From: Theocolax elegans
Taxonomy: Eukaryota; Arthropoda; Insecta; Hymenoptera; Cerocephalidae
Assembly (NCBI GenBank): GCA_026168455.1
Contig: CM047429.1
Span: 5,669,125-5,733,124, forward strand
Length of the DNA stretch: 64,000 nt
Direction of reading: 5' to 3'
Of this stretch, positions 33,901 to 45,463 are shown in pieces. The number at the start of each line of letters is the position of its first letter. Position 1 is the first letter of the stretch. Under the pieces are notes generated by a model. That model was not told the DNA's origin. It did not search any database and worked only from the letters and a program-made list of their open reading frames with translations. Position numbers and translations under genes: made by a program.

Positions 33901-34618
33901 CTAGCAGTCTTTCTTGCTCCTCTGGAAGCAAGTCTGCTAATCCGATTGATGCTAGCGTAACAGCATCGATTCGCGTTATGCCCGCTACTTCCAAGTCTAT
34001 GGACTTGTCGGCCGCTTTGATCCAAAGCTTATTCTCGTTCGGATCTAAAACCGCGCCGAATTCACGGATGAAGTCCGCTCCGACATAACAGTCGATTTGG
34101 TCATCCGGAAGTATGGCCACGCGAATATCTCGTTTTATCCCGGCAATTTCGAAAGGCAGGTCTACATAACCAGCGATCATCACCGTCTGGTTCCCTGGCA
34201 CTTTCGCTTTTCTTTCCTTGCTCGGGATGAGTGGGCATCCGCAGGCCGTAGCCAATTGCAGACCTACTGAACCCATTACCGTAAGCGATGCTCCCGTATC
34301 GAACAAAGCACGTACGCGGTAGCCGGCAATGCCCACTTGTACCCACCAACGAGTTTCTCTCTCACTCGGGGGGTCTTCGTCTCCAGCCCTAGCGTTTGGA
34401 TCTTTAGTAGTGGCCGCTATTTGGTGTTGACCCAGCTTGTCTTCTTTGAGGTCTACCAAATTCGGGCTGATGCGACCATTAGATCCCTTGGACTCCGTCG
34501 ACGTCGTCGGCACACCCGACGACTCTTCGGTCGGCGGGTTCTCCTCGCAGCGTTTCGCCGCGACTACGATTTCTGTTCGGGTCTTACGCGGGGCAGAAAC
34601 GGGAACGACCCTTTTCAA
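30944..34618 (-). pseudogene. pol: Gypsy-B pol: protease, RT, RNase H, integrase; two in-frame TGA
   Basis: One frame of 1225 codons, overlapping the gag end by a few bases in the -1 frame, which is typical for frameshift expression. Domains in order: protease (LFDTGASLTVMG), RT (GVIEPSTSGWSSPV, IDYRKVNAV, catalytic YLDDIII near 33350), RNase H (QTDASDTGIGAVLLQ), integrase zinc site (H, H, then CLVCQQCKV), integrase core with D-D-E (AGDITGP, LSDNGTEF, NPVERVNR), and a GPY/F-like end (KLAPKATGPY). Premature TGAs at 32764-32762 (after CLAVI) and 32647-32645 (after GRLAR) both sit where the family has Trp; the first is Trp in Gypsy-A. Otherwise intact. Confidence 0.93.
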
Positions 34619-36435
34619 CCGCTCCTGTTCGCGTTTCCCGAACAGTCAGGGCAGTCTGCGCGTTTGTACCCTAGTCGACCGCAACCGAAACATTTCAACG
34701 GTTGCGCGGCTCGCGGTCTCGCGCTCTCGTTCCGACCGTCCCTGTCATCCTTAGATCCGCCGTTCGTCCTTTCGGCGGGAACCTTCGCGTTCCTCGTCCG
34801 GTTTGGTTCCCTTGGTTTGCCGCTACCGCCTCGGGGTGGGGTCATCGAAAGGACGAACTCTTTCACTTTTTCTTCGAGGACCTTGGCCAGAGTTTTTGCC
34901 AAGTCTTCTGGCGAATCTTTCTCCGTCCTCTTATTCGGTGCTGTCGGTTGCACCGCCGCAATCTTCATTTTAGCCTTCTTTTCGTCCTTCGGCTTGTAGG
35001 CCGATTCGGGGATTAAGGCCGTCTCGGGTGGTGGAGGGTGTCTATATGCCTTCTGGCCCTCCAGTGTAAGTTCGGCTTCGACAGCAAGGTCAAGTAGCGT
35101 GTGGACCGAATCGCAGTCCGTCCTGCGCACCAAGTTCTGTATTTCGGGGCGCAGGTTGCCATGTAGAGTGTCCAGCTGTTGCTCGACCCTTGGGATTGGA
35201 TCGAGCCTCCGTATCATGTGGACTAGACACGTAATATAATCCCGTGTCTTTTCTCCGGGTCCTTGATATCTAGAGTTGATTTCCGCAATCAATCTCTTTT
35301 GGAACCGCCTATTAGTCCCAAACCAGTGACGAGCTTCTTTCTGGAATTCGGACCATGTCGACCATGTGCCTCTTTCATTTTTGTACCAGAGTGCTGCAAC
35401 ACCTTTGAACAACTCTGGCAATGAACTTAGAAGTTCGGTTTCTGACAGATTAGCCAGAATCCGACATTCCTCGACTCTTTCAAGGAACGAGTCTATACTC
35501 TGGTCGTCATCCGCTGAGAATTGCAGTCCCCATTTCCGGACAACCTGACCGACGTCTCTCATGGACTGTCCTGCAGTTCTCTGCCAGGTGCTGTTTTCGG
35601 TCCTGGTACCACTCGTATTTCCAAATCTTTCTTGACCTTGGAAGTTCCCCCCCTCCCAGGCTCTGCCGACTCCTCCAGAGAGTGGTGCTGGGGAAATGGG
35701 CTGCGGTGGTACGTCTGTGTTGTCCAGGTAATGGTACGTCAGCGTGTCCTGGAATCCTACCTGCTGTCGTTGGTTACGGGCTTCGTGTCGTGGCTGGTCC
35801 AATCTAGTGCTTGTTAGAATTGGTTGGTTTTGCGCGGTTGTCAGCGCGTTCACTTTTTCAGTTAATTGCTTAACTGTGTCTGACATTCCTTTCATGAAGC
35901 TTGCGAATTCTAATGGGATTTCGAACGATCCTCCGTCTGTTGCAGTGAGTCGTATTCTGCTTGGATGTTGTTCATCGTTCGTAGTATCATCGGCAGCTTT
36001 GTCGTTTACTGACTGTGTTTCCGTGGTTTCCTCCAATCTTTTGGTGGTTTCATTATCCTGGTGTTGTTGAACTCTTTTACGACTCGATTCCAAATTTTCT
36101 TTAACTCTTTCGTCATTGTTCAGAGTTACTAATGGATGACTTGTGTTGTCATCTATCGTTGAGTTCTCCCACGGGTGTTCTGCCGAGCTATACTTGCCGA
36201 TGAAGCTTTTCCTGAGCTCTTCTCGATGTTGCCAGACGGTGATTTCATCCTGCTCAGGTTCTTCTACGAAATCACATGGTTTGTATTCGCCTAAGAGTCA
36301 TTTTGTCAGACGACCTAATTTATCGAACTTATTGCCTGTGTTTTTGAGCGACAGGTCGTTAAGATATTGGTATATATCTTTGTCCCCATAAAATAAGCAC
36401 CAGTCTTCGATCTTCTGCTGTGTCGAATACGCCAT
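34615..36435 (-). pseudogene. gag: Gypsy-B gag with one in-frame TGA
   Basis: ATG at 36435; the frame runs 606 codons to TGA at 34615. Codon 46 (36300-36298) is a premature TGA; the aligned Gypsy-A gag has Trp there (QWLLGNYSS against the Gypsy-B stop then LLGEYKP). Middle: Gln/Thr-rich linker, helices, then the capsid-like core (SIDSFLERVEEC, FKGVAALWYKN, WFGTNRRFQKRL, TRDYITCLVHMIRRL), which is the retrotransposon gag family. C-terminus: basic, with one knuckle CFGCGRLGYKRADC in which the usual His is Tyr. Protein past codon 46 would need readthrough or re-initiation. Confidence 0.9.
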
Positions 36436-37890
36436 ACTTACAGCAACGATTTAAATAAATAAATTATAACAAATACAAAAGAAAATAATTTATTTCGCTT
36501 TACCAGAGCAGTCCAATTGCGCGGCTATCGTGGGGTCGTTCGCTCGCGTTTTCCCTAAGGCACACAATTATAATCGCAAAATACAAAAAATATATATGAT
36601 TGGACTATACGGCCTAACTATTGGGTTGCTCTGGCTTTGTCCTACCGTGTACGCTAATGCAAGGTTGTGTGGGTTACTTCGACTCTGGTTGTACCAAGTT
36701 GTAACAATATCGGCTTGATATTACCAGAGTAAGGATTTAATAATTAAATATAAAATATTAATTGTGGGTACTACAAACACCTCTTTTATAGTAAAAAAAA
36801 ATTAAAATAACCCGAATAAAACAATAAGTGTTTTATTTTTGCCCACACAATTTTTTGAATATATATCACTTTTTATTGTGATATGTAATTTAAACTGATT
36901 CTAATTAATAAAAAAGAATTTTAACTATAATATGTAATTATAAAATTTTATTCAATTTTTCACTATTAATTTAGTGCCAATTAATTAAATAATTAATTGG
37001 TTAAATATTAGCGTACACTTTACACCAAATCTATTGTCTCTCTCTCTCGCCTATTATGCTACGCAGAAATATATCGCGAGAAATTACAATATCTAAATGG
37101 TATCGTTCGGGGTGTTTACGATTTTATGACGCACACACGCTTTGTTTTTCACTTTGTAAAATTAAACTACTCTATCTAAGGAATTATTAATCAGCTGTAA
37201 TACAATTTTCCAAAATTATTCGGATTGTTTCAAAGATTTGAAACAAATTGAAAAAATTTTCAAACTCGACAAATATAACAAAAATTTGAAAAATTTTCAA
37301 AAACCTCGAAAAATTTGAAATATTTGGAAAAATTCAAAAAAATCAAAAACTTTGAAAAATCTTATAAATTTGAGAAAAATTTGAAAAAATTTGGAAAATT
37401 TAAAAAAATTTGAAAAATTTGAAAATTTAAAAAAATTTGAAAAATTTGGAAATTTTGAAAATTTTGAAAAATATGGAAATTTTGAAAATTTTGAAAAATT
37501 TGGAAAGTTTGAAAAAATTAAAAAAAAATTCGAAAAAATCTTTAAAATTCGGAAAATTTACAAAAAATTTGTGAATTTCCAAGAAAAAAAAATTTTTAAT
37601 TTGTTTATAAAAACTTTAAATTTTATAAATTATTAACTCAGGAAATTTAATTATCACACGCGTTAAGTTTTATTTTCACTCGAAAATAATAAGTATTATT
37701 TCGATTGAATTCTCGGAATTGACTTAATATACTCGACTTGTGTTGTTGTTTACGTGTGGTCGTCGCGACGAACTCGCAACGTCCTCGCAACCACTTGTTG
37801 CGGTTTCCACACGCAACAATTTAAAAAGTCGAAATATTTAATTTAAGTGTTTTTCCCTATCCCAAGGAAACTCACGTGTTGGGCGCCAGT
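36436..37890 (-). other. Gypsy-B leader with primer site and GAAAATTT-word tract
   Basis: The primer site TGGCGCCCAA is at 37888-37879 on the minus strand, two bases from the LTR. From about 37190 to 37630 the leader is a degenerate 8-10 bp repeat of AAATTTGAAAA. The 81-codon plus-strand frame across it (37391-37636) is a by-product. No other gene. Confidence 0.8.
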
Positions 37891-38983
37891 TGTAACAGGA
37901 TGGTTTCTACTCAACAGGGGGGGTTTGATATCACCCGGTGCGTAACTCAACTGCACGGGTGAGACGTTCGTCGTTCCGATAGCTGCGTTATCTGGCAGCT
38001 GATCGACTAATACGGTTACCTGTTGATGCGACGGGAGCCAACCTCAAGCTCCTTACGATGTAAATTGCCCTGTGTACAGCGTGTGTACCTTACCTCCGTA
38101 CACACTCTCCTCGTATTGTAGATATGACTTCTCACCGATACCCGCGCTCGACTAGTCAGATGTGTGTCGTGCTAGGTACAATGCACGACACCCGCGGGGC
38201 ATGGCGGTATCCGCCTTTAGGACAGGGGTTCACTCGTCGTTCAAATAATACACACGCGTAATAGAATTAAAGAAAAACAGTCGTTTATTATAACAGGAAA
38301 ATTAAACAGTATGATAATAAGCCGAGGCAATGTTAACCTCGGCGCTAAATAAACAGAGACAAATAATACAAAGTGTACGTTAGTGTGTGCGTCGCCGCAC
38401 TGATACGGGACCGGGACACGGCGTCTCGGTGCGCTCCGCGAATACGGTCGACCCGCCAGGTATCGTATACCTGGTTACGCTATTAGCGCCGTGGGGATAT
38501 AAATATGCCGGAGTGAGAAGCACTCCGGCTTACCGTACGTGTATCGACGCGTCTGAGAGAGACGGGACGAGGTGGTCGTTCTCGCGTTGGAACGACTCCG
38601 TATGTCGGGATACCGAGCGTATCCCGACGCCGATCGTGATTCGCGTCGCGGATATATAAAATTATACAGAACGCGCCTGGCCAGGACTTACTTAACTCGG
38701 TCGTTGCCGCAAGCTGAGGTTGCCGTCTCGTTCCGGTTCCTTCCGTCTCTCTCTCTCTCCTCTTAGGCGTGATCGGGACTTCAGTAGCTCTGACCTCTCC
38801 GGAGGTCCGGTCCTCGTACTCCCCCCCTCACTCTCACCACTGTAGATCGTCACTCTCGACTCCCGGTTTTCGCGCTTGGTCACGTCACCTCTTGACTCGA
38901 ATGGTTCTCCAGTCGCGGACCGAACGATACTGCCGGTGTGCCGAGCACACCGGTCTTTTCGCGCGTTCGCGCGTGCGCGCCAC
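37891..38983 (-). repeat. 5' LTR of Gypsy-B, truncated
   Basis: Identical in layout to 28699-29791 but stops after GCGCGCCAC. The last 66 bp of the full LTR, to GTTACA, are missing. The next base begins Copia LTR sequence (ATATATATTTATT). Confidence 0.95.
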
Positions 38984-39092
38984 ATATATATTTATTATAA
39001 ATAAATAAATTTGGTTTAAGCATTGAATGGTGTGTGTGTAAGTGGAGTTAGTTTTTCGACCTTCCCTGCCGAAATCCTTGATTAATCCAACA
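38984..39092 (+). repeat. Copia 5' LTR, 3' third only
   Basis: About 109 bp matching the last part of 45464-45796 (TTTGGTTTAAGCAT, GAATGGTGTGTGTGTAAGTG, GATTAATCCAACA). About 224 bp of the LTR 5' part are absent. A few substitutions separate the copies. Confidence 0.93.
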
Positions 39093-40344
39093 GGTTGTGG
39101 GCACACAGCACGCAGGAGAATAGGCTACGAGCACAGGGCACGCAGGTGACGAGCAGATCGAGACCTGAGGCACACGAGGTGTTTGCTGATTGAGTTTATC
39201 GTCGAAAAATTACAGAGCCAAGTAAGTTATATACAGAGACAATACAAAGAAGTGGTAAATTGAAATACAAAGGTTCGCGAAGTGCAGAGAAAATAAGAGC
39301 GAAAAATCGTGCGAGTCAAAGTGAAATTCAAAGAAGTGTAATGTATAAAGTATCGTTTTTTTATTAGTTATGATAAAGCTTAATTAAAAAAAAAGAGGGA
39401 AACGCGAAATATACAGAGTTGAAGTGAGAAAGATTTCAGACGCCGATTACGAGAAAAACACGACAAGCAAGAACACGCAAGCGAGCACAATTTTGAATTG
39501 TTGTTCAAACATGTAAACCGATTCCGAGAAACGCGCGGCGCGCCGGTGTATGCAAACTCGTTTGAATACGAACGTTTCAGAGGTCAACTCCGGAAAAGCG
39601 TAGTACGCGGGCGTTTACAAGCGAGTTGTTCAATATTCGTGACACGTTGACGCGAGTGCGGTTACTGAGTGAGTGTCGCGTACAAAAGTGCATGAGAATA
39701 GGTGATTCTCTCTCAACATACGGGACGCTGTTCATTTGAGAGCCGATACAAGTAGTACTTGGTCGGTTTATGAAAACTTTTTTTTGCTAAGTACAGACAA
39801 CGCAAGGTACCGTATACTTCGAATAGACGTGAAACGTATTTACTTACATATAAAACACGATACTAGTTAAAAATAAACAATACACAGAAATATATATGTA
39901 TTTGTTTGTTTTGTTTTTGAACAGAAATAAATACAGAAGTGAACTACAGAATTATAAATAATTAAGAGAATAAATTAATCAAAAGAGAAAGAGTTTAAAT
40001 AATAAAGAGATTGTGTTGTTAATTAAATAATAAAGAGTGTTTTTTTTAGTTAAATATTAAAGAGATTGAGTTTTAACTAAACAGTAAAGAGGTTGTGTTT
40101 TAATTAAATAATCAAAACAAATTGATAATTAAGAGAAAAACCACTGCAAATAAAGCGTGATCAATACCATGGGACTACGTTATATGTACGCGGCCGCCCT
40201 CATCCCTAAAGTAACGATGAAACCAGTATATGGCTAAACGGTTGGGAGGGAGTACTGTATCGTGGTAACCAGTATAACGATCACTGAATATTAATTGTAG
40301 TACTTTAATATTCAATATAACTAACTAAAATATTTTCATTCAGA
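39093..40344 (+). other. Copia leader
   Basis: Begins with the primer site. A-rich on the plus strand with repeated AATAAAGAG-type phrases around 39990-40100. It contains the first TTCAGAG at 39576. No ORF before the gag ATG at 40345. Confidence 0.8.
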
Positions 40345-41900
40345 ATGTCAGACAATTCAGAGAACACCAGAAGTCAAATCGACAAAGAGTCAACTGACGA
40401 AAGCCAAGGAGAGGAGCTCAGACGTTCAGAGAACGAAACTACAGAGACGATCGCTGCAAATGACTCACCAACACCATCGGTAGCAATTATCGAACTGATC
40501 ACTTGCATGCAAATACAGCGAGAGCAGTTCGAGCGAATGAACAACTCGCTTCAAGAGTTAGTTCAAAATCAGAAGGAGTTGATTGATGATGTAAAACGAA
40601 AAAATGGTGTAATCGATACGTGTCTGATAGAGATACGTCATCTGACGCTACGCATCAACGAGGTACCAGAGAGGATACCACCTCCTCAATTTGACTCAAC
40701 ACGAATTGAACCACAAAACACTTAGAACACGCACACACATACTGAGACACAATTTGAACAAAATTCAGAAAGACAAAATACAGAGACAGATAACATTCAG
40801 ACGCTAGCACAATTAAGTGAGACTTTTCAAAATATTAATAGACATTTGATACTTCACAATAATTTAACAACAAATTTGCAAAATTCAATCATATCTAGCA
40901 AAATTAATATCAAAAGAGATTACAAATTGAAAGTTAAGGGAAATCTAGAACTTTGGCTAGATTCATTAAATTCTGAATTAGCTTCAAATGACTTAGCCGA
41001 TTACATAAACAGTCCAGAGAAATTTGATAACGATAGTTCAGAGAAAACGTTAAAAATAAAAAATTAGTAAGAGATATAATTATAAGTCATTTAGAAGATC
41101 ACTATCATAAAAGAGTATTAAATATAACAGAACCAAGTAAAATAATTGAAAAAGTCAAAGAGATAAAGAAAGTAGAGTTAAACATTTCAGAGATGACTAT
41201 AAGACAGAAACTATACACATTAAGTAAAACACAAAAAGAAAAGGTAGTAGATTTTTGTGACAGATTCGACAATTTAGTACAAGAACACGAAATATGTACA
41301 CCACAGTCACATCTTTCAGATGAAGAAAAAAAGAGCGATTTTCTATCAGGCTGTGTGTGAGACCAGTAAAGAATTGGTCTCGACACATCTTGTAAGAAGT
41401 CAGACCGGGGCCATAATGACTGTTGACGACATGAAAAATTGCCTGTTACAGATCGAGGCTCAAAAGACAAGTAATTCAGAGACACCAAGGGCACAAGTGG
41501 CAAGTAATTCAGAAGGACATAGACGTGACAAAAGCTCAGAGAACCAACAGAGCAAAATTAAATGCTACAGATGCACTAAGATGGAACACTACCAGGCGGC
41601 CTGTCCGCTTCCTTTGGTTTTGTTACGTCTGTAACATGATCAGAGAGCATAAAGGAGACGACTGCCCCAACAAAGTTCAGAGGTACGATAATACCAACAA
41701 AAATATAAATACACAACACTACACAAACACAAAACGAGGTGGTGGTAAGTTCGTAAAAAGAGGCGCGTCCTATAAGGGAAAATCGAGACCATTTGGGAAA
41801 CCCTATACAAGAAACCACAGAGGCGGCGGATACGCTAAAGCCAGAGTGGCGCAAAACGAACAAAACACACCACCACAAGGTAACAACCAAAAATTACATT
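40345..41900 (+). pseudogene. gag: Copia gag (broken)
   Basis: True ATG at 40345. The frame has TAG at 40723, then runs on in phase to about 41067; frameshifts follow near 41070, 41350 and 41625. Contents: acidic Ser/Glu-rich N-terminus, coiled coil around residues 50-105, a helical capsid-like part (VVDFCDRFDNLVQEH), then two zinc knuckles, CYRCTKMEHYQAAC at about 41560 and CYVCNMIREHKGDDC at about 41625, now in different frames. An Arg/Gly-rich nucleocapsid tail follows (RGGGKFVKRG, RNHRGGG). Two knuckles plus RGG is a strong RNA-binding set. Confidence 0.85.
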
Positions 41901-44900
41901 CAGATTTTAATATCAATTTTATAGCTGATTCAGGGGCAACACATCATATCATAAATAAGGGGTTAATTTTAAGAGATTTTCATAAAACTTCAGGGGAAAT
42001 TAAAAGTGCTAACAAAAGCAAAAGGCAAATATTAAAATAGATGGTAAAGGGAATCTCTATGTAATATCAATCCCAAATAGCGAAAATACATTCTTATCAA
42101 ATGTATTAGCGGCCCCAGACATTTCAGAGAACCTTTTATCCCTTCGAAAATTTGCAGAAGCGGGATACGGGATTTATCTTGACGACAAAATACTTAAAGT
42201 ATTTGATAAAGAATCCGGAGAGCAACATTTGACAGGAAATTATGAATCACCTAATTGGATAGTTAAATTTAATATTTTACATTCAGAGCAGTCAGATTCA
42301 GAATATGATAGTTGCACTATAAAAGCCAGTCTAGTTACAATGGACGATTTTCATTCGCAATGTCAGACAGACCGGTCACCGCAGGTTAGTGACAATAAGG
42401 GTCCGTATGACATTGGGAGGGAGAAAGAGAAAGAAAATACGGAAGAAAATGATACTAATACAGAGATTAATGATAACTGGTTAAATAGAAATATACTTGA
42501 TTTAAATTACCCAATTTCAAATTCAGAGATAGAAAAATTAGGAGAAGATATTCAGAGATGTGACGCAACAACATCCATACAAAAACTAAGTTTGGGAATG
42601 TTGTGGCACAAACGATTAGGACATGCTTCCTTAGAATACATGAAATAAATGAAAAAATATGAAAATGAATTAAGAGATGTAAAATTAAATACAGAGATCA
42701 TGAACTGCGAGTCTTGTATACTCGCTAAAATGGAAAAACCAGTATTCAAAAACAATAGACAACGTTCAGAGAAACCACTTCACATAATACATCACCTATC
42801 ACAATCATACGTAAAATATCACCACCCTCTTTTCCAGGTGAGAATATGTATATAGTAGTTTTGATAGATGACTTCTCGAAATATGCCAGGACATATTGTG
42901 TGAAACACAAAAGTGAATCAGGGGAATGTCTTGAGGACTATCTCAAACATACACGAAACTTACTGGGTAAACAAGAAAAAGTATGTTTTATAAGAGCTGA
43001 TAATGGTACAGAGTTCACAGGTGGGAAATTTTCAGAGATCATGAAAAGAGATGGTATCTCGAGTGACTTTACACCACCACACACACCAGAGTTGAATGGA
43101 ACAGCTGAAAGGTTCAACAAAATAATTCAGATGAAGGTAAGAGCCTTGCTAGTTGACTCGGGATTACCAAACACAATGTGGTCAGTAGCTACAGAAGCTG
43201 CAGTACATTTGTACAACCGAACGCCACATAAGAGTAATGATTTCAAAACCCCACTTTCCAAAATAAATCCCAGTAAAAAAAGTCATGTAAAAGAATTGAG
43301 AAGATTTGGGTGTGTAGCTTACGTTAAAATTCCAATTCCAGAGAATAAGTTTTCGTCCACAGGTTATTTATTATGGCACCCACAATCGTTAAGATTTATT
43401 ACATCGAGACACGTTAGATTCAATGAAAAATTGGTCTATAAAGATCTAGTCAACAAAACAGAACAAAAGGAAATTAGTTTTGGAGATTCTAAAGAAAAAG
43501 AGAACATACAGAATTCAGAAGTTACCATAACTGAGAGTAATCAACGTCCAGATACTGAGACATTGGAATCAGGAAAAAGGAAAGCTCCTTCGAACGACAT
43601 AGTTGAAAGTACAATACCTGTTCTTAAAAGAAAGGCTAAAGAAAGTCGATTCAGAGATCCAGACTTTATATACAGAGCAAATAACAGTCATACCGTACAG
43701 ATAAATACAGAGGACGAAGACGAAATGATATATGCGAACATAGCTAAAATAAACCAAGAGCCAACTAATTTCAGAGAAGCAATAAATTCGCAAGACAAGG
43801 AGAGCTGGATAAAAGCTATTAATGAAGAACTAAAAGCAATGGCAGAAAACAAGGTTTAGCAAATCGTAGATTTTCCAGAACAAAATTCAGAGGAGGGTGA
43901 ACCGAACATCATTGATTCCAGATGGATATTTAAGAAAAAGACAAGCAAAGAAGGACAAGTTAAACACAAAGCCAGACTTATCATTCGAGGCTTTAAAGAT
44001 AAAAACCAATACGAATTAAGAGAAACATATGCTCCAGTATCACGTATGACTGTGATTCGATCCGCACTGTCTGTGATTACCAAATATGACCTTGAAGCAG
44101 TACAACTTGACGTAAAGACTGCCTTCTTGAATGGAGAACTACTTGAAGAGATCTACATGGAAATTCCAAAGGGATTAGAAATTTCAGAGAAATCCAAAGG
44201 AAAGAAAGTTTGCAGATTACTGAAAACGATTTATGGTTTAAAAATAAGTCCAAAGAAATGGAGCATGAAATTTACCGAAGAAGTCAGAAAACTCGGTTTA
44301 GAAAGAGACATTAATGAGCCTTGTTTGTTCACTTGGAGACAAAACGGGAGATGACATCATACTAGCAGGAAACGATACAAAGAAATTACAACGAGTAAAG
44401 TCGAGTCTGTGCAAAACATTTAAGATGAACGACTTAGAAGAACCTAGCCTATATTTAGGTATGAAAATTCAGAGAGACAGATTCAAAAGAACTATGACGC
44501 TAAACCAAGAAGAGTACACACTGAAAGTCTTGGAAAAATTCAACATGAGTGAATGTAAACCTCAAAACACACCTATGATGACAATACAAGTGAAGAAAAG
44601 AGAAATAAAGTGCAATTCAGAAGAAAATACATCGCCTTGCAAAGCTCCATACAGAGAAGCTATTGGAAGATTGTTATATCTAGGTGAAGTGACAAGACCC
44701 GATATTGCTTGTGCAGTCAATTACTTGTCCAGAAAACAAGTTTCACCGACAGAGAATGACTGGAATGACATAAAGAGAATATTCAGATATCTTCAGAAGA
44801 CATTGCAAGGAGGATTAAGTTACGGAGACTTTGGAGAAAGCTTAGAAGCATACACTGACTCAAGTTTTAGTGACCTTGCAGACTCCACATCAACGGGAGG

Positions 44901-45384
44901 GTATGTCATAAAACTGTTTGGAAATGCAGTAGCTTGGAGAAGCTATAAACAGAAACATGTAGCCACATCAACATGTCATGCAGGGTACATCACCATGAGC
45001 AATACATGCCAAGAGGTTATATCTTTGGATAAAGCTCTCAGAGATATGACAGGGAAAACCTACTATCCTGTCAAAATGTGGTGTGACAACAAGTCAGCAG
45101 GCAAATGCACGCAAATGGATGGGTCCCATAAGTTGAAAGATTTTGACTATAGTTATTCAGAGATAGTAGAAAAATTAAACACGAGGGAGAAAACGGGAAA
45201 TAAAATCCATATTTCAGAGACACATGGGGACTACATTAAAAAATGCGTAGTGGATAACAAAATTGTAGTTGAATACATTAACACTAAAGAGAACCTAGCT
45301 GACATATTAACTAAACCCTTACCCGAACCGATACATAAAGAATTAAGAGATAAAATAAACAATTCAGAGAAAATTAGAAATTAA
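41901..45384 (+). pseudogene. pol: Copia pol: protease, integrase, RT, RNase H (broken)
   Basis: Protease FIADSGATHH at about 41920; pre-integrase zinc site LWHKRLGHAS with CESCILAK across a TAA at 42646; integrase core with LIDDFSKY, RADNGTEF and NGTAERFNK (D, D, E); RT from WIKAINEEL through a TAG at 43857 to RWIFKKK, QLDVKTAFLNGEL and KTIYGLK. A small deletion with frameshift at about 44345 removes the residues before DDIILAG, so the YVDD box lacks its Tyr-Val. RNase H has EAYTDSSFSD and WCDNKSAGK, and the end is NLADILTKPLPEP, stop at 45382. Confidence 0.92.
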
Positions 45385-45463
45385 AACATTGCTATGTATA
45401 ATTTATTTGATTACAGAATCAACTGATCACGGAGAAAATTAAGAGTGATACGGAGGGAGGGAG

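Larger units (their letters stand above)
28699..38983 (-). mobile_element. Gypsy-B: nearly complete Ty3/Gypsy LTR retrotransposon with a third ORF
   Basis: Minus-strand order is truncated 5' LTR (38983-37891), primer site (37888-37879), leader, gag (36435-34615), pol (34618-30944), ORF3 (30920-30111), purine tract (AAGGGGGG beside the LTR, 29865-29858) and 3' LTR (29857-28699). The LTRs differ at about a dozen of some 1090 comparable positions, so the insertion is young. Three premature stops interrupt gag and pol. The right end is cut at 38983 where Copia sequence starts, so no target duplication can be scored. Confidence 0.95.

Noticed and set aside
37391..37636. 81-codon Lys/Phe/Glu ORF
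   Set aside because: Translation of the AAATTTGAAAA simple repeat in the Gypsy-B leader.
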